Positions 24,329 to 32,387 of a DNA stretch of 64,000 nt are shown here, piece after piece. The notes beneath the pieces were generated by a model. It made no database searches and was not told the DNA's origin. It was given only the letters and a program-made list of their open reading frames with translations. The DNA is from JBMOMT01 sp049324835 (lineage in GTDB: Bacteria > Chloroflexota > Anaerolineae > CAYNKW01): assembly GCA_049324835.1 (NCBI GenBank), contig JBMOMT010000032.1, positions 39,818 through 103,817 of the forward strand, read 5' to 3'. Within the stretch, counting starts at the first letter, position 1. Each line of letters begins with the position of its first letter. The translations under genes were made by a program, and so were the position numbers.

Positions 24329-25420
24329 TCAACGAATTTTGCCGCGCCCGGCAATGGGCCACACCGCCTCCACCCGATCCTCCCGCACGGCCAGCAGAGC
24401 ATCGTGCAGGTTGGCCGTGGTACAGCCGTGGTTCGGCCAGATGCGCACCCGATCACCGATGCGGAGCGCGGGGCCGCCATCACGCTCCAGAAAACCATGT
24501 TCCTCCGAGAGACGCACCAGCCGCCAGCCCGCCGGCTCGGCCACCAGCGGCAGGCCAAAATCTCTGGTGAGGGTCTTGAGCCCGGCGTCGACGATGGCCA
24601 CCCCCGGTCGGGGTGTGCTGACCACCTGAGCCACAGCGAACATGGCGTAGGCAAAGTCGATGCCCACCACCTCGCGGTACTGTGTATCCATTGTGATATA
24701 CGATCCGGCCTGCACTTCGGTTACACCAGGATAATCGCCGGTGATGTCGTAGGTGCCGGTGGCGCCGCCAGAGACAATGTGCACCGCCAGACCATCGGCC
24801 TGGATCACATCGCGGGTCTCCAGCAGCAGCCTCATGGCCGCCTCGGCGCGTTGTTTACGCTCGGCAAAATCCGGGATCATGACCGTGTGGCCCTCGTAGC
24901 CCATCAACCCCTCGAAACGCAGGCCAGGCGACTGGCCCACCCGTCGCGCCAGCGCCAGCGCCGGTTCACCCGGCTGCACCCCGCAGCGCCCCATGCCGAT
25001 ATCCACCTCTACAAGCAGCCGCAAACACACACCTCTGGCCTGTGCGGCCGCATCCAGCTCGGCCACGTTGGCCGCATCGTCCACCGCGACCATCACCCGC
25101 GTCCGGGCTGCCAGTTCGACCAACCGCGTCACCTTGGGCCGGCCCACGATCTGATTGGCGATGAGAATATCGTCGATGCCCGCCTGAGCCATCACCTCGG
25201 CCTCACCCAGCTTGGCGCAGGTGACGCCGATCGCGCCGGCGGCCATCTGTCGGTGTGCCAGCGCGGGGCACTTGTGAGTCTTGATGTGCGGTCGCAGGCT
25301 TGCCGGTCGGCCGGCGAAAAAGGCCGCCATACGGGCCAGGTTGGCCTCCATGGCCGGCAGGCCGACGCACAAAACCGGTGTATCCAACTCTTCCAGACGT
25401 CGCCCCAGAACAAGATTCAT
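24329..25420 (-). CDS. D-threonine aldolase / D-serine dehydratase-like PLP enzyme
   Basis: A 363-residue fold-type III PLP enzyme (alanine racemase-like N-terminal barrel). The Schiff-base lysine lies in RPHIKTHKCP; the cofactor-binding and metal-binding ends are also visible, with PNHGCTTANLHD near the C-terminus supplying the His-x-Cys metal ligands of DSD1-like enzymes. Members cleave D-3-hydroxy-amino acids or dehydrate D-serine. It follows the S9 peptidase gene by 2 bases, so they are probably expressed together and might act on peptide-derived D-amino acids, an inference from position only. Confidence 0.87.
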   Translation of the reverse strand: MNLVLGRRLEELDTPVLCVGLPAMEANLARMAAFFAGRPASLRPHIKTHKCPALAHRQMAAGAIGVTCAKLGEAEVMAQAGIDDILIANQIVGRPKVTRLVELAARTRVMVAVDDAANVAELDAAAQARGVCLRLLVEVDIGMGRCGVQPGEPALALARRVGQSPGLRFEGLMGYEGHTVMIPDFAERKQRAEAAMRLLLETRDVIQADGLAVHIVSGGATGTYDITGDYPGVTEVQAGSYITMDTQYREVVGIDFAYAMFAVAQVVSTPRPGVAIVDAGLKTLTRDFGLPLVAEPAGWRLVRLSEEHGFLERDGGPALRIGDRVRIWPNHGCTTANLHDALLAVREDRVEAVWPIAGRGKIR

Positions 25421-25422
25421 TT

Positions 25423-27309
25423 TTACCTCTCACTGCCGCGGTCTTGTGGCCCGCCGAGCGCGGCGTCAAAAAAGTCTGCCAGACGAGTGTACAGCCGTCT
25501 CTGGTTCGATGGTCTGATGATGCCGTGACCCTCGTCGTCAAAGACGAGCAGTTCGTACGGGATGCCAAACGCCTCCAACCGCTGCCGCACCTGACGCACG
25601 TTCTCCGGAGTCACGTTGGGGTCTTGAGCGCCCTGCACGATGAGCAGCCGCCCGCGGATGTGCTGCACAAAATGGATGGGTGAGCGCTCGCGGTATCGCT
25701 GCGGCGCCTGCTGCGGGCTGCCGCCCATCATCTCTTCGCTGAGGGGCCGCAAGTCCGGGCGGGTGGTCTCATAATCCACCACCAGGTCTGTCATGCCGCA
25801 GATAGGCGCAGCCGCGGCGACGATCTCTGGCGGGTAGCGGCTGATCAGGCACCAGGCGCTGTAACCACCGTACGACGTGCCGGTCACCCCCACCCGCCCC
25901 GCGTCGGCCAGTCCGGCGCGGATCAGCGCCTCGGCGCCGGCAGCGATATCCCCCTGCTCACGCCCGCCCCAGCCATCTTTTTTGATCTGTTCCCGGTACT
26001 GGAGGCCAAAGCCGGTGCTGCCACGATAGTTAACATCCAGCACGTTGAATCCCCGAGAAAGCAGGTACTGTATCTGAGCGTTGAAACGATCTTCCGAGTG
26101 ATGGCTGGGACCGCCGTGGACATAGAGGATCGCGCGGCGCGGGTTGGGCCGGGCGCGGTAGAGCCAGCCCTGTATCTCCAGACCGTCGGCGGCGCGCCAG
26201 GTGAAATCCTCGGCGGTCGCCAGCCGGGCCGGCTCCAGATCGGTGCGCTCCCAGAGATGCGTCAACGAGGTCAGATCGTCGACGCTGCCGGCATCAGGGG
26301 CCAGGCGCACCAGGTCGGCGGGCCTGTTGGCCGAATAGTAAAGGGCGATCCAGGCCCCATCGGCGGCCCGGCCCAGCGGCCGGAGGTTACCCGGCAGATC
26401 GGGCAAGGGAATCTCGACGCCGCTGGCCGCATCCAGAACCGAGGCCCGGTGACACGCCCGGACGAGTTCATCGACTATGACCAGCCCATCCGGTGAGACC
26501 CAGGCGCTCTCGACGTTGCGGGTTGGGTCGTCCAGCAACCAGCGTATCTGACCACTGGGCCAGTGATACACCCCCAGGCTGTGATGATCCTGCGGCGCGC
26601 CATCGCGCGACTCGGTGAGAAACAGAATGTTCTCGCCATCGGGGAACCAGCGGGCAAACACTTTGACCGGGTCGCCAAAGTGCAAAATCTCCCGATCCTC
26701 CCGGCCCTCCACGTCGACCAGGTGAAACTGCCGCCCGGCGGGGTGGCGGTCTTTGCGGGGATAGAGCACGTGCGTGCCGGGTCGGTTGAGAACCGGCACA
26801 CTCCAGATGGGGCGTTGGGGTCGGGCGATGGGCACCTGCAGCCCGGTGACCAGATCGTGCCGGTAGACCCAGGTCGGCTCGATGACCCGACGGCCGATGG
26901 CGTCGTAATTGGCGCCGTAAAAGAGGGTGATGCCATCGGGGTGCAGACTGCCACCCCGGACGAAATAGGGCGGCCGATCCGGGGTCAATGGCAGCATCTG
27001 GCCGGGGTTGGCCAGGTCTACGCGAAAGAGCCGGGCACGCTCATCACCGTCGTGATCCTGGGCCACGATCACCGCCCGCGAGTCGGCAGTCCAGCTCACG
27101 AACTCGGTGGCCTCGGGCGTATGGCTGAGCGCCACAGGCGGCGCAGAGCCGTCGCTGGGCACGGCAAAGATGTCCAGGTTGTCGTGGACGCGATACCACT
27201 CGAAGGCCAGCCAGCGGCCATCGGGCGAGAGAAAGGCCTCCAGCACAGTGGGCAGAGAGAGCAACTGCTCCAAAAAGGTTTGAGGATCGGATTCAAAACG
27301 CACGGCCAT
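25423..27309 (-). CDS. S9 family serine peptidase (prolyl oligopeptidase/acylaminoacyl type)
   Basis: A 628-residue peptidase. The N-terminal two-thirds is a beta-propeller of WD-like repeats (for example SPDGRWLAFEW, SWTADSRAVIVAQD), and the C-terminal third is an alpha/beta-hydrolase domain with the nucleophile elbow GTSYGG, the acid Asp in QGAQDPN and the base His in DDEGHG. It is probably cytosolic, since no signal peptide is visible. It should cleave short peptides from the N-terminus or after specific residues. ATG 27309 has GGGAGGCAAGC directly upstream; the open frame continues to 27339. Confidence 0.92.
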   Translation of the reverse strand: MAVRFESDPQTFLEQLLSLPTVLEAFLSPDGRWLAFEWYRVHDNLDIFAVPSDGSAPPVALSHTPEATEFVSWTADSRAVIVAQDHDGDERARLFRVDLANPGQMLPLTPDRPPYFVRGGSLHPDGITLFYGANYDAIGRRVIEPTWVYRHDLVTGLQVPIARPQRPIWSVPVLNRPGTHVLYPRKDRHPAGRQFHLVDVEGREDREILHFGDPVKVFARWFPDGENILFLTESRDGAPQDHHSLGVYHWPSGQIRWLLDDPTRNVESAWVSPDGLVIVDELVRACHRASVLDAASGVEIPLPDLPGNLRPLGRAADGAWIALYYSANRPADLVRLAPDAGSVDDLTSLTHLWERTDLEPARLATAEDFTWRAADGLEIQGWLYRARPNPRRAILYVHGGPSHHSEDRFNAQIQYLLSRGFNVLDVNYRGSTGFGLQYREQIKKDGWGGREQGDIAAGAEALIRAGLADAGRVGVTGTSYGGYSAWCLISRYPPEIVAAAAPICGMTDLVVDYETTRPDLRPLSEEMMGGSPQQAPQRYRERSPIHFVQHIRGRLLIVQGAQDPNVTPENVRQVRQRLEAFGIPYELLVFDDEGHGIIRPSNQRRLYTRLADFFDAALGGPQDRGSER

Positions 27310-27347
27310 GCTTGCCTCCCAGAAAAGTTTGCCGAACAAACGGCAGT

Positions 27348-27353
27348 ATTATA
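27348..27353 (-). promoter_or_regulatory. Likely -10 element of the S9 peptidase promoter
   Basis: A perfect TATAAT on the minus strand (27353-27348), 39 bases before the start codon, with no convincing -35 at 16-18 bases. It could rely on an activator or on context. Confidence 0.4.
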
Positions 27354-27385
27354 TCATAAAACTGATTGGCCGTGACATTCGCAAC

Positions 27386-27414
27386 GAAAAAGAGCGGAGC
27401 AATAGCTCCGCTCT
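27386..27414 (-). terminator. Intrinsic terminator after the ketopantoate reductase gene
   Basis: A perfect 10-base-pair stem (27391-27400 with 27405-27414, 4-base loop AATA on the plus strand) followed on the minus strand by TTTTT. It lies 47 bases after the stop of the ketopantoate reductase gene and insulates it from the S9 peptidase promoter. Confidence 0.8.
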
Positions 27415-27460
27415 GGTTGGTTTTCCGATAATAGTCAACGCTGTGTTGGGGCGGTCCCGG

Positions 27461-28393
27461 TCACCGGACAACGCTTTTGTGCTTCGATTCGACCGGCAAC
27501 AGGGTTGCATAGACCACGTCTGCCACCGGAGTAGCGATGCCCAACTCGCGTCCCCGCCGCCCGATCACGCCGATCAATGACTCCAGCTCGGACCGCCGAC
27601 CGGCTTCCACATCCCGCTGCATAGAAGCTCGCGTGTCGGCGGCGAACCCATCGATCACGGCCAGCGTTTGCTGGATCACATCCGGGGCAAGGGCCACACC
27701 GCTCGCGCGCGCCACGGCCTCCACTTCGCGCATCAAAGCCACCATCACAGCTCGCGTCTCGGGAACAGCGCGATAGTCGCCCATCTCCAGACGGGTGAGT
27801 GCTCCGATGCCGCTGATGGCAGCGATGAACACGAACTTGGTCCACAACACTCGGCGGATATCATCCGTCACTTCCACCGTCGCTGCCGCGCTGCCCAAGG
27901 CCTCTGCCAGCCTGCGCACTCGCGCCGAGATCGGCCCATCGAACTCACCCAACACCACCCGTCGTATCTGCGAAAATTGCCGGATAACCCCCGGCGACTC
28001 GACAGCCGCCGATATCCACGTCGCGCCGCCGATGACGTGCGCCAGGCCCAGGACCGCCCCCAGACGCTCGCCGGCATCGATACCGTTCTGCAGGCTCGTC
28101 ACCACCGTCTTCGGCCCCACTAGCGGCCTGATGTCCTGGGCCGCCTGCTCGGTGTCGGGCGTTTTGACACACACCAGCACCCAGTCCACCAGACCGATCT
28201 CGGCGGGCGTGTCGGTGGCCTGGGCCGGCGCGATGGTGAAATCGCCGTGAACGCTCCTGACCAGCAGCCCCTTCTGGCGCAGCGCCGCCAGATGCGCCCC
28301 CCGCGCCACAAAAGTCACGCCGTGGCCTGCCCGCGCCAGCAAACCGCCATAATAACCGCCCACTCCACCGCTGCCCATCACAGCGATCCTCAT
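27461..28393 (-). CDS. panE: 2-dehydropantoate 2-reductase (ketopantoate reductase)
   Basis: A 310-residue cytosolic NADPH-dependent oxidoreductase of the PanE/ApbA family. The N-terminal Rossmann motif GSGGVGGYYGG, the family segment VCVKTPDTEQA and the C-terminal helical domain with KFVFIAAISGIGALTR (catalytic Lys position) are visible. It reduces ketopantoate to pantoate in pantothenate and coenzyme A synthesis, but related proteins act on other 2-keto acids. No other pantothenate gene is nearby. The start is ATG at 28393. Confidence 0.88.
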   Translation of the reverse strand: MRIAVMGSGGVGGYYGGLLARAGHGVTFVARGAHLAALRQKGLLVRSVHGDFTIAPAQATDTPAEIGLVDWVLVCVKTPDTEQAAQDIRPLVGPKTVVTSLQNGIDAGERLGAVLGLAHVIGGATWISAAVESPGVIRQFSQIRRVVLGEFDGPISARVRRLAEALGSAAATVEVTDDIRRVLWTKFVFIAAISGIGALTRLEMGDYRAVPETRAVMVALMREVEAVARASGVALAPDVIQQTLAVIDGFAADTRASMQRDVEAGRRSELESLIGVIGRRGRELGIATPVADVVYATLLPVESKHKSVVR

Positions 28394-28462
28394 ATGTTTT
28401 GCCTCCGTGTCAGAGGTACAGGTGAGCCAGGCCGGCCCGGCGTAACGGGGCCGGCCTGGTCT

Positions 28463-29230
28463 TTACCGTTCGCGCCTGTCCAGAACCCGATCGGCATAGA
28501 TATTCATCGCCGCCGACATAAAGTCGGCCAGGCCGGGGTGATACCTTTCGTAGAACGCCCGAAACTCGGCGTGCTCGACATAGCCGCGCCCCAGGCCGCG
28601 ATACACCTCGGCCGAACAGGGGTAAAAGTTCTCGATCCAGGCGTGATGCCGGGCCATCAGGCCCTGCACTTCGGCGTCGTCGGGCGAACGGTCGACCAGA
28701 GCCGCGAGAGCGGTGGTGACGGCCTCACCTTCGGCGCCAACTGCCTGCCACTCGGCGCGGCTCATCCTTTTCACCCGCCGCTCCGATTCCTCCACCAGGA
28801 CCGGATCGTACATCTCGCGCGCCTCGCGCTTGTAGCGTTCGATCTGCTCCGTGGTAAAACCTTCGTAGAGTTCTTCGTCTGTCAATGTCATGTCATCCTC
28901 CCTCAACCTGTCGATCGTCCTGTCAATCGTTTTCAGGAGGCGCGTCAGCCGTTCCACGCGCCGGAGCAGCAACTGCCGATGGCGCTCAAGAGCCACCACC
29001 TGGTCGAACCCGGGATCGTCCAGAATCCGGCGCACCTCGTCCAGCGGCATATCGAACTCTTTGAAGAACAAGATCTGCTGCAAACGTAACAATTCTGGCT
29101 CTCCATAGACCCGGTAGCCGGCCCCGGTTCGGGCCGACGGTTCCAAGAGTCCGATCTGGTCATAGTGGCGCAGCGTCCGGACACTGACCCCCGCCATTTT
29201 TGCCAACTGGCCGACCGTGTAGGCTTTCAC
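28463..29230 (-). CDS. MerR family regulator with TipAS domain
   Basis: A 255-residue transcription factor. Residues 1 to about 70 form the MerR winged helix (YTVGQLAKMAGVSVRTLRHY), a long dimerisation helix follows, and the C-terminal half is a TipAS domain (EQIERYKREAREMY, then RHHAWIENFYPCSAEVYRGLG), which in known cases binds thiopeptide-like or other cyclic ligands. A Cys lies in that domain. GTG 29230 is preceded by GGAGGTAAGC and is preferred over upstream in-frame codons. A typical MerR-type promoter and dyad lie directly upstream, so autoregulation is likely. Confidence 0.92.
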   Translation of the reverse strand: MKAYTVGQLAKMAGVSVRTLRHYDQIGLLEPSARTGAGYRVYGEPELLRLQQILFFKEFDMPLDEVRRILDDPGFDQVVALERHRQLLLRRVERLTRLLKTIDRTIDRLREDDMTLTDEELYEGFTTEQIERYKREAREMYDPVLVEESERRVKRMSRAEWQAVGAEGEAVTTALAALVDRSPDDAEVQGLMARHHAWIENFYPCSAEVYRGLGRGYVEHAEFRAFYERYHPGLADFMSAAMNIYADRVLDRRER

Positions 29231-29248
29231 GCTTACCTCCAGAGACCC

Positions 29249-29279
29249 ATTATACACCATGACGTAACGTCAGAGTCAA
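29249..29279 (-). promoter_or_regulatory. MerR-type promoter with operator palindrome in a 19-bp spacer
   Basis: On the minus strand the -35 box TTGACT (29279-29274) and a perfect -10 box TATAAT (29254-29249) are separated by 19 bases, longer than normal. The 13-base palindrome TGACGTAACGTCA (29260-29272) lies in the spacer. An elongated spacer with an internal dyad is the hallmark of MerR-activated promoters. The start codon of the TipAS-type regulator is 18 bases downstream. Confidence 0.85.
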
Positions 29280-29339
29280 GGGCCAATCGGGCCAGTTTTC
29301 GATTTTTTGGCCTTTCCGGCTGATCCCTCTCCGGCTCAC

Positions 29340-30452
29340 CTAACGCAGCATCACTTCTTGCGCCAGTTCCTGGCCACGGCCGGTGAGCCGCAAGCCAGAG
29401 CCGTCTACCCGTCGCACCAGGCCGTCGCGCGTCAGGTTGGCCACCACACGCTGGCCAAAAGCCAGACTCCATTTCATGTGCCGGCTCAGGTGCTCCAGCG
29501 AACACTCGGCTGCCTCGTCTGGCGCGCCCGCGTGCTGCGACAGGTGCACCAGCAGCATCTCGCCGGCGAACTGCCAGCGCTGGCGGCGGCGCAACGCCCA
29601 GCGGGCGATCAGGCCACGCTCTGGGGCCAGGAGCAACACCAGGGTAAAGACCACACCCGTCATCGTCGCCATGCTGCCGGCGATGGAGGCGTCGAGCAGC
29701 CGCGCCAGAAAATAACCCGACACCGCCGAAACGACGGCCAGCGCCGCGCTCAACGCCAGCATCAGCGGCAACCGGTCGGTGAGCAGATAGGCCGCCGCCG
29801 GCGGGGTGATCATCAACGCCACGACCAGCACCGAGCCGACGGCCTCGAAGGAGCTGACGGCCGTCACCGAGACCAGCGTCATCAGCGCATAGTGGATCAC
29901 CAGCGGCGAAAAGCCCAGCGCCGCCGCCAAACCGGCATCAAAGGTCGCCAGTTTGAGTTCCTTGTAGAACAACACGATGAACAGCAGGTTGACCAGCCCC
30001 ACGGCCCCGGCCAGCCACAGCGCCTTTGGCCCCAGATCGACGCCGCCCAGCAGCAGCCGGTCGAACGGAGCAAAAGCCAGCTCCCCCAGCAGCACGGCGT
30101 CGGTGTCCAGGTGGACGTTGGCCGCGTAGCGGCTGATCAGGATCACGCCGACCGAAAAGAGCGCCGGAAAAACCAGGCCGATGGCCGCATCCTCCTTGAC
30201 CAGCCGGGTGCGAAACAGGGCCTCGACCAGCGTCACCGTCAGCACGCCGGTGAGTGTAGCGGCGACGATCATCGGCAGCGAGGCCGTGCTCTCGACCAGG
30301 AAAAACATGAGCACGATGCCCAGCAGGATGGCGTGGCTGATGGCGTCGCTCATGAGCGACATGCGCCGCAACACCAGGAATACGCCGATGAGCGAACAAC
30401 TGGCCGCTACCACCGAAGCGATCAGAACGATCTCAATTTGCGCTTGTGTCAT
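29340..30452 (-). CDS. Metal ABC transporter permease with C-terminal winged-helix domain (second copy)
   Basis: A 370-residue protein: an ABC-3 type permease (about residues 1-280, about 8-9 membrane helices, with SLMSDAISHAILLGI near the start) followed by a cytosolic tail of about 90 residues that looks like a winged helix (RWQFAGEMLLVHLSQHAG, GLVRRVDGSGLRLTGRGQ). The tail closely matches that of the preceding permease, so the fusion predates the duplication. It is the last gene of a zinc/manganese-type importer operon. Two homologous permeases may form a heterodimer. Confidence 0.9.
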   Translation of the reverse strand: MTQAQIEIVLIASVVAASCSLIGVFLVLRRMSLMSDAISHAILLGIVLMFFLVESTASLPMIVAATLTGVLTVTLVEALFRTRLVKEDAAIGLVFPALFSVGVILISRYAANVHLDTDAVLLGELAFAPFDRLLLGGVDLGPKALWLAGAVGLVNLLFIVLFYKELKLATFDAGLAAALGFSPLVIHYALMTLVSVTAVSSFEAVGSVLVVALMITPPAAAYLLTDRLPLMLALSAALAVVSAVSGYFLARLLDASIAGSMATMTGVVFTLVLLLAPERGLIARWALRRRQRWQFAGEMLLVHLSQHAGAPDEAAECSLEHLSRHMKWSLAFGQRVVANLTRDGLVRRVDGSGLRLTGRGQELAQEVMLR

Positions 30453-30462
30453 GCTCGCCTCC

Positions 30463-31581
30463 CTATCGAACCATCACCCGCCGGGCTGTCTCGCGCCCGT
30501 AGGCGGTGAGTTTCAGGCGGCCATTGGCGCGTATCACCAGATCGTGGGTCACGGCCCAACGCACGGCGCGCCGGGCAAAGGTCTCGCCCCAGTGCATGTG
30601 AGCGCCCAGGTGGGTCAGTGCGCTCTCTTGCGCTTCGTCCGGGTCGCCCTCGTGGTTCAGCAGGTGCACGGCCAGCGCCTCGGCGGCAAACTGCCACTTT
30701 TGCCGGGATTGGCGTCGCAGCCGGGCCAGGATGCCCCGCTCCGGCGCAAAGAGCAACGAGATCAACACGACGGCGCTCATATAGAGCACGATAGTCGGGC
30801 CGGTGGGCAAGCGAGGCACGACGCTGCTGGTGACGGCCCCCAACAGCCCCACCAGAGCGCCAAAAACGCCCGCCAGGACGACCATCACGCCCAGCCGCTC
30901 CGTCCACTGGCGGGCGGCGGCAGCCGGGGCGACGATCATGGCGCTCATGAGCACCACACCCACCGCTTGCAGGCCAACGACGATGGCGATGACGATCAGC
31001 GAGGTGAGCACCACGTCCAGCAGGCCGGTGGGGAAGCCCAGGCTGGCGGCAAAGCCGGGGTCGAAGCTGAGCAGTTTGAACTCTTTCCACAAGACGACGA
31101 CGACGGCCAGCGCCGCAGCACCCAACACGGCCATGGTGATCACATCGCGGCCCACCAGCGTCGCCGCCTGGCCAAAGAGGAACTTGTCCAGGCCGGCCTG
31201 GCTGGCCTGGGGCAGCCTTTGGATAAAGGTCAACAGCAGGATGCCGAAACCGAAAAACACCGACAGCACCATACCCAGGGCGGCATCTTGCTTGATGCGT
31301 GTATGGCGCACAGCGACCATCACGGCCAGCGTGCCCAACCAGCCAGCGACCGCCGCGCCCAGAACCAGCACCAGGGGCGCTTTGGAGCCGGTCAGCAGGA
31401 ACACCAGGGCAATGCCCGGCAGGGCCGCGTGCGAGATGGCATCGCCCAGCAGGCTCTGCTTACGCAGCACGGCAAAGACGCCCAGCACGCCGCTCACCAG
31501 CCCCAGCGTCGCCGAGCCGAGGGCCACGGTGCGCAGGGTGTAATCGAAGAGCAGGTCGTACAGAATCTGTCCGATGTCCAT
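30463..31581 (-). CDS. Metal ABC transporter permease with C-terminal winged-helix domain (first copy)
   Basis: A 372-residue paralogue of the permease encoded just downstream: ABC-3 membrane domain with SLLGDAISHAALPGI and about 8-9 helices, then a winged-helix-like tail of about 90 residues (QKWQFAAEALAVHLLNHEG). Tails of this kind resemble DtxR-like metalloregulator parts and have been seen fused to metal permeases in other bacteria; a metal- or DNA-related regulatory role is inferred. It immediately follows the ATPase gene and precedes the second permease by 10 bases. Confidence 0.9.
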   Translation of the reverse strand: MDIGQILYDLLFDYTLRTVALGSATLGLVSGVLGVFAVLRKQSLLGDAISHAALPGIALVFLLTGSKAPLVLVLGAAVAGWLGTLAVMVAVRHTRIKQDAALGMVLSVFFGFGILLLTFIQRLPQASQAGLDKFLFGQAATLVGRDVITMAVLGAAALAVVVVLWKEFKLLSFDPGFAASLGFPTGLLDVVLTSLIVIAIVVGLQAVGVVLMSAMIVAPAAAARQWTERLGVMVVLAGVFGALVGLLGAVTSSVVPRLPTGPTIVLYMSAVVLISLLFAPERGILARLRRQSRQKWQFAAEALAVHLLNHEGDPDEAQESALTHLGAHMHWGETFARRAVRWAVTHDLVIRANGRLKLTAYGRETARRVMVR

Positions 31582-32325
31582 CTACGCTTTCCCCCCGAGA
31601 AAGGCGATGCGCCCACCGTAGGCTTGGCGCAAGTTCTCCTCGGTGAACACCTCACCCACCGGCCCGCTGGCGATGCGCCGCACGTTGAGCAGCATCACCC
31701 AGTCGAAATACTCTTCCAGCGTTTGTAGATCGTGGTGGACGACGATGACAGTTTTGCCGGCGGCGCGCAGCTCCCGCAACAGGTCGATGATGGCCCGCTC
31801 GGTGGTGGCATCCACCCCGGCGAAAGGCTCGTCCATAAAGTAGACCTGGGCGTCCTGCACCAGGGCTCGCGCCAAAAAGACCCGCTGCTGCTGCCCGCCC
31901 GAAAGCTGGCTGATCTGCCGGTCGGCAAAATCGGCCATACCCACCTTACGCAGACTGTCCATGGCCAACTCCCGATGCTCGCGGGTCGGGCGTTTGATCC
32001 AGCCCAGCTTGCCATAGAGGCCCATCAGCACCACGTCCAGGGCGTTGGTGGGAAAGTCCCAATCGACGCTGCCCCGCTGCGGCACGTAACCCACCAGTCG
32101 CCGTTGTTCGACGTATGGCTTGTCATAGATGCGCACTTTGCCGGCCGCCGCCGGGATCAGCCCCAGGATGCTCTTGATGAGTGTGCTCTTGCCTGCGCCG
32201 TTAGGGCCAACGATGGCCATCAACACGCCTTCGGGCACGTCCAGGTCCACGTCCCACAGCACCGGCTTTTCGCGGTAGGCAACAGTCAGATCGGTTACCT
32301 GGATTGCCTTATGTCCATTATTCAC
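31582..32325 (-). CDS. Metal ABC transporter ATP-binding protein
   Basis: A 247-residue ABC ATPase of the ZnuC/MntB class. Walker A GPNGAGKST, the Q-loop in YVPQRGS, the signature LSGGQQQRVFLARAL, Walker B VYFMDEPFAGVD and the H-loop VVHHD are all intact. The frame is open to 32367, but the upstream part lies within a perfect inverted repeat. GTG 32325 follows GGGAGG at 8 bases and is taken as start. It stops directly before the first permease gene and should power uptake of a divalent metal. Confidence 0.93.
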   Translation of the reverse strand: MNNGHKAIQVTDLTVAYREKPVLWDVDLDVPEGVLMAIVGPNGAGKSTLIKSILGLIPAAAGKVRIYDKPYVEQRRLVGYVPQRGSVDWDFPTNALDVVLMGLYGKLGWIKRPTREHRELAMDSLRKVGMADFADRQISQLSGGQQQRVFLARALVQDAQVYFMDEPFAGVDATTERAIIDLLRELRAAGKTVIVVHHDLQTLEEYFDWVMLLNVRRIASGPVGEVFTEENLRQAYGGRIAFLGGKA

Positions 32326-32348
32326 GTTCCAACCTCCCAAATCACGGA

Positions 32349-32379
32349 ATACGCAATACGGATTCATCGTATTGCGTAT
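32349..32379. repeat. Perfect 12-bp inverted repeat between binding protein and ATPase genes
   Basis: ATACGCAATACG (32349-32360) and its exact reverse complement (32368-32379) enclose a 7-base loop. It is in the 62-base gap between the metal-binding lipoprotein gene and the ATPase gene. There is no U-run, so it is not a standard terminator; it could stabilise the upstream mRNA, be an operator, or be a mobile palindrome. Confidence 0.75.
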
Positions 32380-32387
32380 GCATGAGA

